From Paludibacteraceae bacterium (lineage in GTDB: Bacteria; Bacteroidota; Bacteroidia; Bacteroidales; Paludibacteraceae), in NCBI GenBank assembly GCA_024401535.1, contig JAKSKX010000016.1:1-64000 (forward strand): 64,000 nt of DNA, written 5' to 3'. The position numbers and the translations under genes were made by a program. Positions 1-10,300 of the stretch are shown here, piece after piece. Every line of letters begins with the position of its first letter. Position 1 is the first letter of the stretch. The notes beneath the pieces are model-generated. The model searched no databases. It saw only the letters and a list, made by a program, of their open reading frames with translations, and was not told where the DNA came from.

Positions 1-4
1 AAAT

Positions 5-78
5 GCTTCTTTAGCTCAGTTGGTTAGAGCACATGACTGTTAATCATGGGGTCCTAAGTTCAAGCCTTAGAAGAAGCG
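5..78 (+). tRNA. tRNA-Asn (anticodon GTT)
   Basis: The sequence folds as a full cloverleaf. The acceptor stem is GCTTCTT (5-11) with AAGAAGC (71-77). The D stem is GCTC/GAGC. The anticodon stem is CATGA (32-36) with TCATG (44-48) around the loop CTGTTAA, giving anticodon GTT at 39-41. The T stem is CTAAG/CTTAG with loop TTCAAGC. The discriminator base is G78, and no CCA is encoded. A terminator hairpin follows directly. Confidence 0.96.
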
Positions 79-80
79 CG

Positions 81-108
81 AAGGTAAGTCGAAAGGCTTA
101 CCTTTTTT
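81..108 (+). terminator. Intrinsic terminator of the tRNA-Asn gene
   Basis: A stem of about 10 pairs (81-90 with 95-104) is closed by a GAAA tetraloop and runs into six T residues. It lies two bases after the tRNA, so it ends that transcript and separates it from clpB. Confidence 0.85.
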
Positions 109-242
109 GTTTTTGGAAGAATCTGTCTGCAATATATACATTTTATTCTTTTCTGCGACAAAAAAGACAATATTTTTTTACCGTACCGACAAAAAGTCGC
201 AATTTTTACGCAAAAAGTCATACTCTTTTGTTGCTTGGGCCT

Positions 243-260
243 TTGGCACACGTTTTGATT
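243..260 (+). promoter_or_regulatory. Possible sigma-54-like -24/-12 element before clpB
   Basis: TTGGCACACGTTTTGATT resembles the RpoN consensus TGGCAC-N5-TTGCW. The -24 GG is at 245-246 and, with exact 10-base spacing, GA at 257-258 stands where GC is expected. Transcription would start near 269-270, about 40 bases before the clpB start. No TAnnTTTG box is visible in this gap. The last -12 base differs from consensus, so this is a suggestion. Confidence 0.35.
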
Positions 261-308
261 GTACGATAAAAGTGAAAATAAACTAAAAAAAATTAAAACT
301 TACTAATC

Positions 309-2894
309 ATGAATTTTCAGAACTACACAATCAAATCACAGGAGGTCGTGCAGGAAGCGTTAAAGATTGCAGAACAACGCAGCAATCCAAATGTTGAACC
401 TATACATGTACTTCAAGCGATAAACAAGGTTGGCGAGTCTATAACCAACTTTATATTCAGCAAATGCGGTGCAAACACACAGCTTATAAACCAGGAGTCA
501 GAAAGGCTTGTAGGCAAACTGCCGAGAGTAACTGGAGGTGACACCCATATAAGCAACTACACTGTAAATGCACTACTTAAAGCGGAAGACTTCAGCAAGC
601 AGGCAGGTGACGAATTCGTTTCTGTCGAATACATCTTCCTTGGCTTGTTTGAAAACGGAGACGAGGTAGCAGAAATGCTTAAACGTGCTGGTTTGAGCAA
701 GAACGTAATCGTCTCGGCTATCAATGAATTGAGAGGCGGAGACAAAGTGAAAAGCCAGAACGCCGAAGACAACTACAAATCTTTGTCAAAGTATGCTATT
801 AACTTGAACGAAAGAGCAAGGAGCGGCAAACTTGACCCAGTAATAGGTCGTGACGAGGAAATCCGTAGAGTGCTTCAAATTCTTTCCCGAAGAACAAAGA
901 ACAACCCTATTCTAATCGGTGAACCAGGTACAGGAAAGACTGCCATAGCTGAAGGTCTTGCACACAGAATCGTGCGTGGCGACGTTCCCGAGAACTTGAA
1001 GACAAAGCAGATATACTCCCTCGACATGGGAGCTTTGATTGCTGGAGCAAAATTCAAGGGAGAGTTCGAGGAAAGACTAAAGTCTGTAGTCAGCGAGGTT
1101 TCAAAGTCGGACGGTGAAATCATTCTTTTCATTGATGAGATTCACACCCTTGTTGGCGCAGGAAAGAGCGATGGTGCAATGGATGCAGCAAACATCTTGA
1201 AACCGGCTCTTGCTAGAGGCGAGTTACGCTCTATCGGTGCAACTACACTTGACGAGTACCAGAAATATTTCGAAAAAGACAAGGCTCTTGAACGAAGATT
1301 CCAGAAGGTAATGATTGACGAGCCTGACAAGGAAAGCGCAATATCTATTCTTCGTGGACTAAAGGAAAGATACGAAACCCACCACAAAGTCAGAATCAAG
1401 GATGATGCAATAATCAGTGCCGTAGAGCTTTCTAGCAGATACATCACTGACCGATTCCTACCGGACAAAGCCATCGACCTTATTGACGAGGCTGCTGCAC
1501 GTCTAAGGCTTCAAATGGACTCTGTTCCAGAAGCACTTGACTCGCTCGACAGAGAGATCAAACAGCTTGAAATCGAAAGAGAAGCGATAAAGAGAGAGAA
1601 CGACACAGCCAAGCTTTCACGTCTAAACGCAGAAATAGCAGAGAAGAAAGACGAATACTCTGCAATGAAGGCGAAATGGAACAGCGAAAAGGCTCTTGTC
1701 AACCAAGTTCAAGCTGAGAAAGCTAAAATCGAAGAATACAAGTTCAAGGCAGAGCAAGCTGAAAGAGACGGCTACTACGCTGAAGTAGCTGAAATTCGAT
1801 ACGGAAAGATCAAGGAGTGCCAGGATAAAATCGACGCAATCCAACAGCAGTTGGAGAACAGCAACCTCGGACGAATGATAAAGGAGGAAGTTGACGAGGA
1901 GGACATCGCATTCATCGTCAGCCGATGGACTGGAATCCCAGTCAACAAGATGCGTCAAAGTGAAAGGGAAAAGCTTCTACACCTTGAAGATGAACTTCAC
2001 AAGAGAGTTGTTGGCCAAGAGGATGCTATTGCTGCCATAGCTGATGCAGTTCGTCGTTCTCGCGCCGGATTGTCTGACCCAAGAAGACCTATAGGTTCGT
2101 TCATCTTCCTTGGAACAACCGGAGTCGGCAAGACCGAGCTAAGCAAAGCATTGGCTGAATTCTTGTTCGACGATGAAACTATGATGACTCGAATTGACAT
2201 GAGCGAGTACCAGGAGAAGCATTCTGTCTCTCGACTTGTTGGAGCGCCTCCGGGATACGTCGGTTACGACGAGGGCGGTCAGTTGACTGAAGCAATACGA
2301 AGAAAGCCTTACAGCGTTGTACTGTTCGACGAGATAGAGAAGGCTCATCCGGACGTGTTCAACATTCTTCTGCAGGTACTTGATGATGGTCGTCTGACTG
2401 ATAATAAGGGACGTGTGGTTGATTTCAAGAACACCATTATCATCATGACTTCAAACTTAGGTTCAGCCGAGATTCGTGAGAAATTCGACAAGATGACTGA
2501 ATCGAACAGAGAGGAAGTAACTGAATCAGCAAAAACTGTAGTCATGGAGATGCTGAAAAGGACAATCCGACCTGAATTCTTGAATCGTATTGACGAAATC
2601 ATCATGTTCTCTCCTCTAATGAGAAATGAAATCTCTAAAATTGTCAAGATGCACGTCAACTCGATAACAAAACTTCTAAAAGAGCAAGAGATTGAGTTGA
2701 ACGTAACAGACAAGGCTTACGAATTCATCACTGACGAGGGCTACGACCCTGAATTCGGAGCAAGACCGGTCAAGAGAGTTCTTCAGAGACATTTGTTGAA
2801 CGAACTATCTAAACAGATTCTTTCGGCATCAATAGACAGGAGCAAACCTATCATAGTTGATTCTGACGGAGATGGATTATCGTTCAGAAACTAA
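309..2894 (+). CDS. clpB: ATP-dependent disaggregase ClpB
   Basis: This is a Hsp100 ClpB chaperone (861 residues, normal length). With DnaK/DnaJ/GrpE, ClpB pulls proteins out of aggregates by threading them through a hexameric AAA+ ring in the cytoplasm. Residues 1-150 are the Clp N domain. AAA+ module 1 has Walker A GEPGTGKT near residue 204. A coiled-coil middle domain of about 120 residues (about 405-525) separates it from module 2, which has Walker A GTTGVGKT near residue 602 and the arginine-rich C-terminal small domain. The long middle domain separates ClpB from ClpA and ClpX. The gene stands alone, after tRNA-Asn and before a convergent surface-protein pair. A sigma-54-like element lies upstream. 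Confidence 0.97.
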   Translation: MNFQNYTIKSQEVVQEALKIAEQRSNPNVEPIHVLQAINKVGESITNFIFSKCGANTQLINQESERLVGKLPRVTGGDTHISNYTVNALLKAEDFSKQAGDEFVSVEYIFLGLFENGDEVAEMLKRAGLSKNVIVSAINELRGGDKVKSQNAEDNYKSLSKYAINLNERARSGKLDPVIGRDEEIRRVLQILSRRTKNNPILIGEPGTGKTAIAEGLAHRIVRGDVPENLKTKQIYSLDMGALIAGAKFKGEFEERLKSVVSEVSKSDGEIILFIDEIHTLVGAGKSDGAMDAANILKPALARGELRSIGATTLDEYQKYFEKDKALERRFQKVMIDEPDKESAISILRGLKERYETHHKVRIKDDAIISAVELSSRYITDRFLPDKAIDLIDEAAARLRLQMDSVPEALDSLDREIKQLEIEREAIKRENDTAKLSRLNAEIAEKKDEYSAMKAKWNSEKALVNQVQAEKAKIEEYKFKAEQAERDGYYAEVAEIRYGKIKECQDKIDAIQQQLENSNLGRMIKEEVDEEDIAFIVSRWTGIPVNKMRQSEREKLLHLEDELHKRVVGQEDAIAAIADAVRRSRAGLSDPRRPIGSFIFLGTTGVGKTELSKALAEFLFDDETMMTRIDMSEYQEKHSVSRLVGAPPGYVGYDEGGQLTEAIRRKPYSVVLFDEIEKAHPDVFNILLQVLDDGRLTDNKGRVVDFKNTIIIMTSNLGSAEIREKFDKMTESNREEVTESAKTVVMEMLKRTIRPEFLNRIDEIIMFSPLMRNEISKIVKMHVNSITKLLKEQEIELNVTDKAYEFITDEGYDPEFGARPVKRVLQRHLLNELSKQILSASIDRSKPIIVDSDGDGLSFRN

Positions 2895-2928
2895 GACTTT
2901 TCCGAATAGTTTAGTTAATACAAAAGAG

Positions 2929-2960
2929 AGGAGGAAGATTCAATGGGAATCTTCCTCCTT
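2929..2960 (+). terminator. Strong terminator after clpB, probably bidirectional
   Basis: A perfect 13-bp stem, AGGAGGAAGATTC (2929-2941) with its complement at 2947-2959, has a five-base loop and is followed by TTTTCT on the plus strand. It sits between the convergent ends of clpB and the BspA-like gene and may serve both. Confidence 0.85.
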
Positions 2961-2984
2961 TTCTATTATCTACACTTTATCTTA

Positions 2985-4463
2985 CTAGTCCCTATAAATA
3001 ATCTTAACAGTTTCAGGGAATTCATCTTCTGCGAAATCAGTACCTCTAGACATAATCACTTCCTCAAGATTTTGGCAATCTCCAAATGCCCCACTTATAA
3101 TAATAGAGACAGACGATGGAATGCTTACACTGGTTAGGCCAGTACCATTAAAGGCATAATCTTCAATAAGGGTAACTCCTTCAGGAATAACAACTTTCAC
3201 CAATTCTTTTCTATAAGCGAATGCCTTTCCTCCAATTTTGATAACATTATAGACCTTGCCATCTATTTTGACTTTGGCAGGAATCACAACTGAATCATCA
3301 TAAATACAACTCCATCCTCCTATTACCTCGACACTAGATTCAGACAATTCACTAAAAACTAGGCATGGGTAGTCTGCAGCATCAAGCACATCGTCAGGCA
3401 TTTCATCTTTTAGAAATTTTACGGATTTAACATTCCCGAATGCCTCGCTATCCTCAAAAGGAATTTCATTTCCTTCCTTATCCAAGAACTTCACATTCTC
3501 CTTCTTATTGTCAATTTCTATTATGGCTTCACTACAGCCAACAAAGGCGTCATATCCAATACTAGTAACACTGGAAGGAATTGAAACTTTTGTTAGTTTT
3601 TCACAATAACGGAATGCAAACTTTCCAATACTTGTAACACCTTGAGGAATTTCAACACTTGCTAAATTAACACAACCGGAAAACACACCATCATTGATTT
3701 GTGTAACACCAGAAGGTATAGCAATACTTGTCAAGCCGCACTCAGAAAAAGCATCCTTACCAATGTATTTCACACTGGAAGGGATTTCTATGTTTGTCAA
3801 AGATCCACAAAATGAAAACGCTCCTTCCTCTATAGAAGTTACGCCATCTTGCATTTCAACACTCTCTAAACTCTGACAATAATAAAAGGAATAGAAATTT
3901 ATGCTCTTTAAAGTAGATGGGAACTTAACGCCTGTGAATTTATGTCCAATTCCTGCGCCGAATGCGTCTTTTGGTATGGCTGTAACACCTTCTGGGATAA
4001 TTATGTTTCCATTTACTCCAGAAGAAACACTTAGCAGCTCTGTTTTCTCCTTGTTGTAAATCACACCGTCAACACATGAAAAATATGGATTGTCATCTGC
4101 TAATTTAACATACAAAATGCCTATTCCATTTTGTGTCAGTATTTTTGAAGGAACTTTCGTAACATCATAAACATTACCATCTTCCATTCTGACTTTAGTT
4201 GGAATGAACAATACCGAATTTTCATCACAAGCATCTAAATAACTATCTATCTCGACAGATTTATCATCAAGCACTGAAAATCTCATGCAAAAATCTGCCG
4301 CATTGGGAACATCTTCTGTCTCCTCGTAATAAACTTCATCAACAGAGTCAATGTCAAACTTTACCACCCTTCCGTCATTCTGTTTGACACACATGTTAAT
4401 TGTAGCAAAAATTGGCACACTCATTGTCAATGATGCAAACAAAGAGAATATTTTCTTAATCAT
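2985..4463 (-). CDS. BspA-family leucine-rich repeat surface protein
   Basis: A 492-residue exported protein. An N-terminal signal peptide (MIKKIFSLFASL..., cut near PIFA) is followed by a short region reading VKFDIDSVDEVYYEE. Two blocks of LRR_5/BspA repeats follow, at about residues 140-310 and 400-480, with the typical core SIPSSVTSIGxxAFxxC and variants IPEGVTxIxxxAF. BspA-type proteins usually bind host or partner surfaces; no ligand can be read here. I see no T9SS sorting tail on this protein, although the gene 15 bases upstream has one and carries a similar short N-terminal motif. The two look co-transcribed. Between the blocks lies a non-repeat stretch with PCLVFSELSESSVEV, echoing MRFSVLDDKSVEI near the N-terminus, so the protein may be an internal duplication. 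Confidence 0.85.
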   Translation of the reverse strand: MIKKIFSLFASLTMSVPIFATINMCVKQNDGRVVKFDIDSVDEVYYEETEDVPNAADFCMRFSVLDDKSVEIDSYLDACDENSVLFIPTKVRMEDGNVYDVTKVPSKILTQNGIGILYVKLADDNPYFSCVDGVIYNKEKTELLSVSSGVNGNIIIPEGVTAIPKDAFGAGIGHKFTGVKFPSTLKSINFYSFYYCQSLESVEMQDGVTSIEEGAFSFCGSLTNIEIPSSVKYIGKDAFSECGLTSIAIPSGVTQINDGVFSGCVNLASVEIPQGVTSIGKFAFRYCEKLTKVSIPSSVTSIGYDAFVGCSEAIIEIDNKKENVKFLDKEGNEIPFEDSEAFGNVKSVKFLKDEMPDDVLDAADYPCLVFSELSESSVEVIGGWSCIYDDSVVIPAKVKIDGKVYNVIKIGGKAFAYRKELVKVVIPEGVTLIEDYAFNGTGLTSVSIPSSVSIIISGAFGDCQNLEEVIMSRGTDFAEDEFPETVKIIYRD

Positions 4464-4478
4464 CTTATATGTTATTTA

Positions 4479-4943
4479 TTATTTACGAATGATTTTTAAA
4501 GACTGGTTGCCAACAGACAGCACATACACACCCTGGCTGCTAGGCAGATTAATTGATAGCTTTCCTTCATCACCCACAAAAGCACTAAATATTTTCACGC
4601 CACTTATAGATGATAGAGAAACTAAAGACATAGGATGGGCATTCTGCAACTCGATAGTCTGATCGTTGATATAAGCTACGCTTATTGAATTAGCTGCTTT
4701 ACGCAATCCGGAAAATACAGTTTTAGAAAAATGGTAGTTCTTGACATCTTCAATGGCATAACTCGTCTCTGCGCTGCCATTTACAACAAGACTTGCATCC
4801 TTGTAAGTTATGACTGGCTTTTCTTTTAACAGGAAGGATATTTCTTCTCCATTATTTAACTCTACTATCATGCACTCTCCTTCTGCGAAAAGTTCGCAAG
4901 AAACACACAACATGATTAAAACAGCCCAAATTTTATTTATCAT
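4479..4943 (-). CDS. Small secreted protein with T9SS type A-like sorting tail
   Basis: A 154-residue exported protein of unknown function. It has an N-terminal signal peptide ending around CELFAEGE. The middle section is rich in beta strand and ends YAIEDVKNYHFS. The last ~75 residues look like a type IX (Por) C-terminal sorting domain: a KIFSAFVGDEGKLSINLP-like strand, then GVYVLSVG, then a basic end QSLKIIRK. This kind of tail sends cargo through the T9SS translocon and is then removed at the cell surface. The protein is little more than leader plus sorting domain, which is unusually short for T9SS cargo. It is the first gene of a two-gene unit with the BspA-like protein. Confidence 0.7.
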   Translation of the reverse strand: MINKIWAVLIMLCVSCELFAEGECMIVELNNGEEISFLLKEKPVITYKDASLVVNGSAETSYAIEDVKNYHFSKTVFSGLRKAANSISVAYINDQTIELQNAHPMSLVSLSSISGVKIFSAFVGDEGKLSINLPSSQGVYVLSVGNQSLKIIRK

Positions 4944-5009
4944 AGTCTAATTACATTTGTCGTATAAAGTTTGACATATAAAAGCTAACGGAAGGGGGGA
5001 AAAGCCAAA

Positions 5010-5043
5010 AAAAGAAGAGCGCTACTCAAAGAATAACGCTCTA
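5010..5043 (-). terminator. Terminator of the adhesin/OmpA/PorP cassette
   Basis: On the minus strand AGAGCG (complement of 5038-5043) pairs with CGCTCT (complement of 5017-5022) and is followed by TCTTTTTTT. It lies 20-50 bases after the PorP-like stop codon. Confidence 0.7.
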
Positions 5044-5061
5044 AAAATACGCTTTATATTC

Positions 5062-5988
5062 CTACTCAAACCTCTCGTAAGGCTCTTTTGTTTTCTTTGT
5101 CTGCAGACTATAAGACAGCATGATTTCGTGTGCAGAGCCAGAAAGATTAGCTACGCTTCCGAAGTTGTAGTCAAAAGTATAACCGAAACGAAGATTCTTA
5201 TACTCAGTACCTACCTGGAAGGCTACCGGATTTGTTCCGAACTTGTCGAACATATCTGGATGGTAAGTCATACCGAACCACAAGAAATTCTTATAGAATG
5301 CCATAGCATTAACCTCAAGCACGGCAACTTTCTCATGATACATGAATGCTGCGGCAGGAGCTAACACCCATTTAGGATTCAGGTCTGCGAAATAACGACC
5401 ATAGGCATTGATGTGAATGCCCGATGACATTGTAGTTGACTTAGGAGTAGTCAAATGATTTCCTGAAACACCAAGCAACAACTTAGGCATTGAGAACTCA
5501 ACTCCGAAGTCAACATCCGGAGAAACCTTGGAATCATCATCATAACCGAAGTCATGGTCATCGGCACGCTCAGTTTCATCCACTAGACTGTACTTGTTAA
5601 AGTCAATGTAATGATACTGAACTCCTGCACCCAAACCAAGTGACATTACCATATCTTCACGCAAACGCAACACATAGGCGTAACACAACTTCGGATTATA
5701 CGCACCCTTTGATGCTCCCAAGTCATCGTAGCTCATTGTGAAGCCAAAACCAGAGTTGTATTTGTCAACAAACTTCTGGACATTGAACACACCAGTCTTA
5801 GGAGAGTCCTTGATATCAACCCACTGGAAACGTCCAAGCAAGAAGAAATCAATCTGCTCAAAATTACCTACACCCGCAGGGTTTTTGTTGATACGAGAGA
5901 AAAACTGCTGCGTCATTAGCAAATCCTGCTGAGCTGAAGCAGTAATGGCCATAAAAAGACCTACTATAACTTGAAATAATCTTTTCAT
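5062..5988 (-). CDS. PorP/SprF family type IX secretion-linked outer-membrane protein
   Basis: A 308-residue outer-membrane barrel with signal peptide MKRLFQVIVGLFMAITASAQ. The next segment, QQDLLMTQQFFSRINKNPAGVG, matches the family hallmark in which QxxxSQYxxNxxxxNPAxAG follows the signal. The rest alternates amphipathic strands and ends with an aromatic-rich strand. PorP/SprF proteins help present type B-CTD cargo such as SprB at the surface and are usually encoded next to their adhesin, as here: the adhesin gene and an OmpA/PD40 gene lie directly upstream on the same strand. The family is known to be present in many copies per genome, so this one is probably specific to its neighbour rather than the core PorP. 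Confidence 0.85.
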   Translation of the reverse strand: MKRLFQVIVGLFMAITASAQQDLLMTQQFFSRINKNPAGVGNFEQIDFFLLGRFQWVDIKDSPKTGVFNVQKFVDKYNSGFGFTMSYDDLGASKGAYNPKLCYAYVLRLREDMVMSLGLGAGVQYHYIDFNKYSLVDETERADDHDFGYDDDSKVSPDVDFGVEFSMPKLLLGVSGNHLTTPKSTTMSSGIHINAYGRYFADLNPKWVLAPAAAFMYHEKVAVLEVNAMAFYKNFLWFGMTYHPDMFDKFGTNPVAFQVGTEYKNLRFGYTFDYNFGSVANLSGSAHEIMLSYSLQTKKTKEPYERFE

Positions 5989-6012
5989 AAGTATTCTTTG
6001 TCTTTCTCTTTA

Positions 6013-7305
6013 TTAATCGTCAATAATCTTAACTTCTACACGTCTGTTCTGCTCATGCTCCTCTTCCAAAGCAGCATTTGAAATTACAGGCATGTCAAAT
6101 CCCTTACCAACAGCAGTAATCAAGTTAGCAGGGTAACCACGCTGTATCAACAACTGACGAACATACTCGGCACGCTTTTGAGACAACTTACGGTTATAGT
6201 CAGCAGAGCCTCGGGCATCGGTATGTCCACTAATCTCGAACTTAGCACCTGGGAACTCGTTCATTGCACTTACAAGTTCATCAAGCTGAGCCTCGTACTC
6301 AGGTTTCATATCTGACTTGTTAAAGTCAAAGAACATCAACACCCAGTTGAATCCCTTTGGTTCCTCGCACGTAAAGTCTGGAGTCAACTCCTGACATTTC
6401 TTGATATTGTACTGTGAAGGGTAATAAATGTCTTCACCACCCTGACCTCCAGGACGGTTTGAGATGAAATACATAGATTTCGGATTTCCTACAATATTGT
6501 ACTCGTCAGTGTTTGTGTTGAACAGCTCGCCCAAACTTTCTGGCTTGCCCCAATCCTTCTCCTTAGCTCTCTTGTGACAGACATACAAGTCCATTCCACC
6601 CTTGCCACCAGACTTGGATGAAGCAAAATAAAGAGCAGTATCAGCTACTACAAAAGGATAATCCTCACGAGCGTTAGTATTCAAATAGTCACTGGCAGAC
6701 TCTGGTTTGCTCCATGTGTCGTCATCCTGACGGTCAATGAACCATAGGTCACGACCACCCTTGCCGGCCATAAAGTCTCCAGAGAAATAAATTCTTCTTC
6801 CCTGACGTGCAATACATGGATTATAGAATCCCTTTACACCAGGAACGTAATGGTTCCAACGTCCGATGGCAAGAGAAGAACCATAGACTTCACGAGCCTG
6901 TGCCATTGTTCCCTTGATTACAAGTTTCTTGACATCCTTGAACTTGCCGTCTATCTCAGTAGCTTCGTATAGCTCTGTATTACCCTGATGGTCAACCTTA
7001 GGGAAATAAATCTTCTTCTTGAGATTATCGTAAGCAAATGTGCCCTTTATCTCCAAACCGCACAACTCAGGACATTTCACCGGCTTATCCAAATCCAAGT
7101 CTTTGTCAGGCTTGAACATATAGGCTGTGTCATTACGGAAGAATACGAAATACCCATCCTTGTAAAGAGACAACGACTGCTCATCAGAACGAGTATTCTC
7201 GCCCGAAGAATTAAACTCATACTTACCCGTTGCAAATCTGGTCTCTAGCGCATAAGACGCAAGAGCAAGCAACGCCAAGATGTATGACAATACTATCTTT
7301 TTCAT
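6013..7305 (-). CDS. OmpA-family protein with PD40-type beta-propeller repeats
   Basis: A 430-residue envelope protein with a signal peptide (MKKIVLSYILALLALASYA). The central part, about residues 150-300, has WD40-like/PD40 repeats such as YFSGDFMAGKGGRDLWF, YFASSKSGGKGGMDLYV and YFISNRPGGQGGEDIYY. The C-terminal ~110 residues form an OmpA peptidoglycan-binding domain with ISGHTDARGSADYNRKLSQ and the closing RRVEVKI. The same layout occurs in PorE and in proteins encoded beside sprB/sprF, where it tethers outer-membrane secretion parts to the cell wall. It lies 24 bases from the PorP gene and 20 from the adhesin gene, so the three are one transcript. Confidence 0.88.
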   Translation of the reverse strand: MKKIVLSYILALLALASYALETRFATGKYEFNSSGENTRSDEQSLSLYKDGYFVFFRNDTAYMFKPDKDLDLDKPVKCPELCGLEIKGTFAYDNLKKKIYFPKVDHQGNTELYEATEIDGKFKDVKKLVIKGTMAQAREVYGSSLAIGRWNHYVPGVKGFYNPCIARQGRRIYFSGDFMAGKGGRDLWFIDRQDDDTWSKPESASDYLNTNAREDYPFVVADTALYFASSKSGGKGGMDLYVCHKRAKEKDWGKPESLGELFNTNTDEYNIVGNPKSMYFISNRPGGQGGEDIYYPSQYNIKKCQELTPDFTCEEPKGFNWVLMFFDFNKSDMKPEYEAQLDELVSAMNEFPGAKFEISGHTDARGSADYNRKLSQKRAEYVRQLLIQRGYPANLITAVGKGFDMPVISNAALEEEHEQNRRVEVKIIDD

Positions 7306-7325
7306 TATTGTATAATGATAATATA

Positions 7326-10300
7326 TTACTTGTAAACCTCAACTGTACCCTTCAACACTCGGCCATCCTTCTTCTTTACGATATAGAAGTAAGTTCCAGG
7401 AGTAGCTGTCTGACCTCTGTATGTTCCATCCCAACCATCAGGGCCCTCGAATACAACCTGCTGGTAGCGGTCAAATATCGAAACCTCGTAACCCTTCATG
7501 AAAGTATCATTCTTTGGATTACCATTGTATGGAGTGATAACATTTGGCACGATGTTGTAGTCAGCCACATAGACTGTAACCTTGTTAGACTTTACCGAAC
7601 CACAGTTTCCGTTATTCACAGACACACGGTAAGTGTACTCTCCGTCCTCCTTTAGTCTCTTGTTGAACTTGTGAGACTCAGACTTTCCATAATCCTTGTC
7701 ATCTGGATCAACCATTACCCAATGATACAATCCATCGTAAGGAAGAGTTGTGTAGGCACGAAGTCTAACCGAGTCACCCATCTGCACCTCCTGCTCCTTA
7801 GCCATCAAAGTAAGGTCAAATCTATGAGTTACAGAAACCTCCTGAGACTTGGCAGAGAATGAAGTCTTACAGATTTCATCAGAACCGTATGCAGAATAAA
7901 TGTGATTCATAGTAGGAAGGACCTCGAACTCAGCCTTGCCGTTCTCCACTGCCTTTACTATAGTATCGCCAGACTCTTCTGTTAGGATGATTGTAGTAGG
8001 CTTACCAGTCAACACTGTTGCAGTTAAAGTAATGTACTGCTTTGTGTCTTCCTCTGCAAGATCCTGACAAATTGCGTAGTTGTCAGCGTCTAGTTTGATA
8101 GTAGTACTTGTCTGTGCTGACACTGTGTAAGAAGCAGACTCTGCAGGACAAATTGCCTTTTCTGCATCAACCGCAGACACTGTGATCTTAGTGTCTCCTA
8201 CTTCCGGAGTCCAAGATGAAGTTACGTAAGAACCATTTAGGTAAAGGCCATCACCCTGTCCATGCTGCTCACTCCAAGTCAACTGAGTTTTGGCATTTGG
8301 CATCGAGTTATTAACTGTAACCTTCAAGGAAACCTCGTCACCTGCACACATTACCTGGCGGCCGTTTGCAAGTCCAAGAGTCACAACGATTGGCTCGCGT
8401 GCCTGGATGTCAATATCCTCGATTTCAGCCTCGAATCCGTCAGGCTCTCCTATCTTGCTACATACGTCGTCGTATGCCTTGACATCTATTGTATTCTTGC
8501 CGACCTTAACCTCGAAATCACGAACTGTCTCGTTCTCATTCTTTCCGTCACTCCAAATCCACTTAGTTGGATTACCCTGAGTTGTTGTCGCAGTCAACTT
8601 AACCTTGTTAACCTGGTCAGGAACCATACAGATTTCGTTATTTGCAGCATCCGAAGTCAAATTGAACTTTATCTTCTTGAAAATGTCGTATGAAACCGTA
8701 GCCTTCACATAATCAGCTGGCGACAAACAAATTTCATCAAGGACCTTTGCCTCCATAGTTTTGCTGACCTTGGAAGTTCCAGAATTTGCCACGACATGAT
8801 TCTGAATAACGTCAACACCGTTATTAGTATAAACCTTTGTGTTATCCTCCGACCAAATTGACTCTAGGTTACTTGCAAGAGAATTTTCAACTTTTAAAGT
8901 CAACTCTGCGCTTTCTCCCTCACAATACTGCTTTCTGTCAGCAGACAATGAAACAGATATTGGCTTTTGAGCAATAACTTCTATTCCATCTTTTGAAGTG
9001 TCGTCTCCCGACTTGTTACATACATCGTCCTGAGCAACTACATTCAACTTGTTAGAACCTGGCTTAACAATAAACTGACGCTTAGCAACAAGACCTGCAT
9101 ACTCACCGTCGCTCCAAATATATCTCACAGGATTACCTGCCTCTACTTCAACCCAGGCATTTACAAAATTGTCCTCATTGTCATTTGAAATACACTTCTG
9201 CTTGCGGTCACTGTAATCAACAGCATCAGAAAGAAGTTTAATCTTTAATGGCTGGAATACTGTGTAGTCCAAAGACTTCTTAATATCACCTCCACAAATC
9301 TGGTCTGCAACAGAAACCTCCATTGTATGGCCAAGTTTGAACTTAGTGTTGTTAGCAGGAATGTATGTATAAGAATCTGGTGTTACAAGAGAAGTCTTGA
9401 CTATTTCACCATCCTCTCTCCACAAAACTCTTGTATCTGCAGTCAATGCGTTTACAACCTTGAAGTCAAGAGTGATATCCTCTCCGATACACAAGTCAGT
9501 CTTATTCTGGACGAAGTCGAACTCTAGTTTCTTGCGAATGTTTGCAGTCGGATCGTTAGACTTGTTAACCTTTGTATCAGTAGCGTCCTCAGGAGTAAAA
9601 CAAACATTCTCTGAAGCTGTTACAAAGTACTTGTATATCGCATTCTCAGAAACCTTGTCTGTATAAGTAGGCTCTGTTGTGTTACCTAGCAACTTGGTTG
9701 TGCCATCCTCGGCAACTCTATACCAGTAGTAAGTTGTTGTCAACTCGCTGTCGTAAGATGGGGTTGCACCCTGGAATACCTTGGATGCAGTCAATTTAAT
9801 ATCGGAAGCTGCACCATCAGAAGAAAGACAAACCTTAGTAGTGTCATTCTGATTATTAGCCTTCAATGTCAAGTCAAACTTCTTGTAAACGCTGAAGTTG
9901 TATTCACCAGTAGCAGGACATCTTTCAGAAGCATTACCGACAACACTGACCTTATAGTCGAACTGCTCTGGATTGAGCGGCTTGATAGTGAATGATTCTC
10001 CTGTCTGGTCTTCTGCATCTGCTGTACCGTCAATATGGAATTTGTATGTAATTCCTGTTGCAGGCTCAACTGCTACAGGAGTAAGAATCTTGCCGAACTC
10101 ACAGTAAGTAGGCTCGCTTACACACTGGAACTCAACATCCTTGTACTTCTCGATCACAATGATCTGAGTATCTGTACAAGCAGTGACCTCAGTTCCCATG
10201 TAGAACAATGTATCAGTCATTGAATTCGCATTAACAATGGACTCTGGGATCTTGAATTCAATTACATTATTGTTGATAGATAGAACAGAATCAGATATTA

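Noticed and set aside
33-269. Reading frame across the tRNA and terminator
   Set aside because: It runs through the tRNA-Asn cloverleaf and its terminator, so it is a shadow.
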